64,000 nt of DNA from contig RSEE01000044.1 of assembly GCA_003971905.1 (NCBI GenBank), positions 124,001 to 188,000 of the forward strand, in the 5' to 3' direction. The translations under genes and the position numbers were made by a program. This document shows, in pieces, positions 61,644 to 64,000 of the stretch. The notes beneath the pieces are model-generated. The model did not search any database. It had not been told where the DNA came from and saw nothing but the letters and a program-made list of their open reading frames with translations. How positions within the stretch are numbered: the stretch's first letter is position 1; every line of letters begins with the position of its first letter. The DNA is from Moniliella sp. 'wahieum' (Eukaryota; Basidiomycota; Moniliellomycetes; Moniliellales; Moniliellaceae).

Positions 61644-62248
61644 ATGCACACTGCAGCTCGCGCCAGTTTAACGACTCCCCTTCCGATGGGGGGGCAGCGT
61701 CGTTCCTTCTCTACTTCGCACGTGGCAGGGCGCCATTCGCATGTGACCCCCGTTCGGCGTAGCCGCGACCCTCTGGAAGAGGACAAGAAAGCGGGCTGGA
61801 GCCGGTTGCCGACGGGTGAAACGTTTGTGGTGCGCGCCTCCGTCGGTGGAGCCGCCGGAGAGCACGACGATGGTCCTGTCTCCGATCCTGGATGGCAAAG
61901 ATGCCAGGACGGGCACGGACGACTCGGTGGGGGATGCGCCGCTGCCGCCTCCTACGCGCCGTGAGACCCAGCCGTTGCAACGCCGGCCGCGAACACCGCG
62001 TCAGACCCCGTTGACCGCCGCGGACATCATTGCGATCCAGCGCTTGCGCACCTCGGACCCGGTCAAGTACAACATCTACGCCCTGGCGCGCATTACAGCG
62101 TCAAGCCGCTCTGGATCCGTATGGTCGCTCGGCCACCCCGCGTACGCGTGAGCACGCGATCATGGTCGATGATGAGCGGCGCAAGCGGTGGTCGATTGCG
62201 AAGCGGATCAAGTACGCCGAGCGCATCGAGAGGAGGAAGCTGTGGTGA
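61644..62248 (+). CDS. mitochondrial ribosomal protein mL58 (MRP-L20 family), fused in frame to SQR
   Basis: Fungal-type large-subunit mitoribosomal protein. From the Met at 61644 a presequence MHTAARASLTTPLPMGGQRR runs into SFSTSHVAGR, with an R-x-F-S-T context suited to matrix-peptidase cleavage. Then RLPTGETFVVRA and, after one missing base at about 61833, PPSVEPPESTTM. The conserved core is TAADIIAIQRLRTSDPVKYN with IYALAR, then VKPLWIRMVARPPRVR (third frame), and DDERRKRWSIAKRIKYAERI ending ERRKLW at 62248. The W-x-x-(K/R)(R/K) ending and DPVxxxxxxLAR are the hallmarks I used. There is no space for a separate promoter: the Met lies about 25 bases after the last SQR-like residues and in the same open frame. 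Confidence 0.8.
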
Positions 62249-63069
62249 GCCGCTCGCTGTGGTCCCTAGGGATCGCGTTCAAAATTTTGCTTCCTTTTTC
62301 TGGGCCATGGTACGGGTGGAGGTGGTGTGCGAGGCCTGTTCAGAGGAGCGACAAGGGTGCAAATGCTGTGTTCTGTGAAGCGAGTAGGGCTCTTTAACAC
62401 TGCACTCGCCAGCGTGGCTCGTCGTGTCGAGGAAGCGTCTCCCTCTTTTTGAATCCATACTGGCATTCGCCAAAAAAACACAAAACACAGGGACGTTGGC
62501 GAGACCCCCGATCCCTTGGGGCTATCGATGCGGAGAGATAGAGGAGGAATCGCCACAGATAGTGAGTGCTATCGATGACGGGGTCGGGGATGCTTGGGGG
62601 GTGAGGCAGGGTAGAGGACGGAACAGCAAGGGAGAACGATGACGAACAATACTCTGTACGGCGCTTCTCATCAGCTTCATCCGTACCCCTAGGGCTAGAT
62701 TCAATTTGGAGACGAATTTAATGGCGGCAGCCAGGGTTCCTGACTTACTGGCAACACCATTGGTCTCCTACTAGGGGGAGCGCGAGTGGTCTGCAAATAT
62801 GCCGGGGCGAGCGAGGGGACGTCGGTGATCGCCACCCGCTCGGCCTGATCCTCGTAGGCGAAGAGGAGGAGTGACTAGTGATGTAACCAAGGCCGAAGGC
62901 CTATGAATCAGCCTGAAATCGATGATCGATCTGATGCGATGCTATCCCATTTTGCGGAGTGTTTCGTGCTTTTTTTACGGTGCATTAGCTAATCATCCTC
63001 GCGCCATCCTTCTCGCCTCAGAGGCCGAAGCAATGGACTTAGGGGCGACGGTATTCGTGTCTTGCCACG
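62249..63069. other. intergenic
   Basis: 3' region of the SQR-mL58 locus and promoter of the ETF-QO gene. No gene seen. GATGATCGATCTGATGCGATG lies at 62921-62941. Confidence 0.5.
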
Positions 63070-64000
63070 ATGGCCCTAGTCCGTGCCCTCTCCGCCTCAA
63101 CTCTTCCATCCACCACCCGTTCTGTTCCCCTCCTACGACATTCCACTTTTCCTCTCCCTCATTTCGACGAATCGCCACTTCCTGCCCCCGACATGGAAGT
63201 TGGGATCCGGAAAGGGGGTCCAGGACACGTGCGATGTCTTAATCTTGGTGCCGGTCCAGCCGGACTCAGCGCAGCAATCAAGGCTGCCCAACTGGCTCAG
63301 GAGGAAAAGGACACAGTGCGGATCAGCGTGCTTGACGTTCCTTTCTCGCCCGTTGCGTGGGCAGGAACGTACGATGTGGTCAATACCAGTGCACTGCAAA
63401 GTCTGTTGCCGTCGTGGCAGGCTTCGCAGGCCCAGTTGAGCTGCACACCACTTACGGATGAGCGCGCCTACTTTCTCACTCCTTCCCGCCACTATCCCCT
63501 TTCACTGAAGAAGTTTCGGGGTTGACATCGACGGGCCTGCGGGACCGACAGATCGTCTCTACGACGGCGCTCATCGCGGCCTGGCTAAAGAGGCATCACG
63601 CATGGGGGTGAACATTGTGCCGGCCCAGCAGACGGACGTGATATGGGAGCGACGCCCGAATCGAATCGGCACACAAGATTGGGGTGGCAGGGGTGCTGGC
63701 GGACAAGAAGGAATGGGCAGCGCCGGTGACGCTCCTGGCTGATGGGCTGGAAGGTACGACGAGTGCGGCGGTGGTTGCTGACGCGACTCTTTTTCCCGCC
63801 ACCAAGGGGATACGTTCCAACGCTTCTTTCTACGAGCAAATTTGGCGTGTCGGTCCGGAGCACCATACCCAGGGAGTGTGTTCCATACAATCGGCTGGCC
63901 AGGGAACTACCGTACTTGGTCATTGGCCTCCTTACTTCACCTCGGTGGCCAGGGTCCGACCGACTCGTGTCGGTGCGGCTAGTGAGCGCGGCTATGGGCG
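63070..64000 (+). CDS. electron transfer flavoprotein-ubiquinone oxidoreductase, 5' part
   Basis: FAD/4Fe4S enzyme passing electrons from ETF (fatty acid and amino acid oxidation) to ubiquinone. It starts MALVRALSASTLPSTTRSVP, a presequence-like stretch without acidic residues. The dinucleotide fold is DVLILGAGPAGLSAAIKAAQ, split by an indel at about 63245. Then ALQSLLPSWQASQAQLSCTP with LTDERAYFLTPSRHYPLSL, SRMGVNIVPAQQTDVIWE, a YEQIWRVGPEHHTQG block (family: IKEVWEV-P-KH-PG) and, in another frame, VFHTIGWPGNYRTWS near 63880-63925, where HTIGWP is diagnostic. It is cut by the window end; the FeS-cluster C terminus lies outside. At least four frame breaks. Confidence 0.75.

Overview
The window is nuclear DNA of a filamentous or yeast-like fungus, most likely a basidiomycete. 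It carries eukaryotic genes with short spliceosomal introns of mostly 57-90 nt (GTRNGT donors, CTGAC/CTAAC branch motifs, YAG acceptors). It has fungal marker families (an MRP-L20-type mitochondrial ribosomal protein, fused cytosolic acetyl-CoA carboxylase, a YPR011C-type carrier), GC-rich coding DNA and long GC-skewed low-complexity stretches. The placement in Basidiomycota is inference from style, not proof. Nearly every conserved gene is interrupted by single-base losses in the middle of invariant motifs, including ribosomal proteins eL21 and uS4. The assembly is therefore probably unpolished long-read sequence, and many frame breaks below are best read as errors rather than pseudogenes.

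Layout. 0.7-1.7 kb: weak Ser/Pro-rich gene on the minus strand. 4.2-8.9 kb (minus): SNF2/STH1-type chromatin remodeller with QLQ, HSA, ATPase, AT-hook and bromodomain. 9-13 kb: gene-poor, partly AT-rich, with a direct repeat. 13.0-15.0 kb (plus): septin. 15.8-16.7 kb: weak hypothetical. 17.0-19.6 kb: ribosomal protein cluster eL39 (minus), eL21 (minus) and uS4 (plus), the last two divergent. 22.4-23.7 kb: mitochondrial APS/PAPS-type carrier. 25.4-26.5 kb: alpha/beta hydrolase with an 11-nt microexon. 26.7-28.8 kb (minus): unrecognised gene. 30.2-31.4 kb: probable ornithine decarboxylase antizyme with a +1 frameshift site. 32.8-34.0 kb (minus): unrecognised Ser/Pro-rich protein. 37.9-39.4 kb: PEX13, tail to tail with ACC1 (39.45-46.16 kb, minus). 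47.9-49.2 kb (minus): cytochrome c1. 49.6-50.1 kb: clean three-exon 81-residue membrane protein. 52.5-57.8 kb: very large disordered Ser/Pro-rich protein. 58.3-59.6 kb (minus): homoserine-acetyltransferase-like hydrolase. 60.1-62.2 kb: sulfide:quinone oxidoreductase reading straight into mitochondrial ribosomal protein mL58. 63.1 kb to the end: partial ETF-ubiquinone oxidoreductase.

Functional themes are mitochondrial respiration (cytochrome c1, SQR, ETF-QO, mL58, carrier), lipid metabolism and peroxisomes (ACC1, PEX13), cytosolic ribosomes, and polyamine control. These are independently transcribed neighbours, not an operon. The most interesting items are the SQR-mL58 continuous frame, the antizyme frameshift site, and the microexon carrying a catalytic His. 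Intergenic DNA is filled with recurring short palindromic or tandem motifs (TTGAACGTTCAA-like, TGACATGTGAC/GTCACGC-like, ACTAGTTACTAGT-like) that the genes do not explain.
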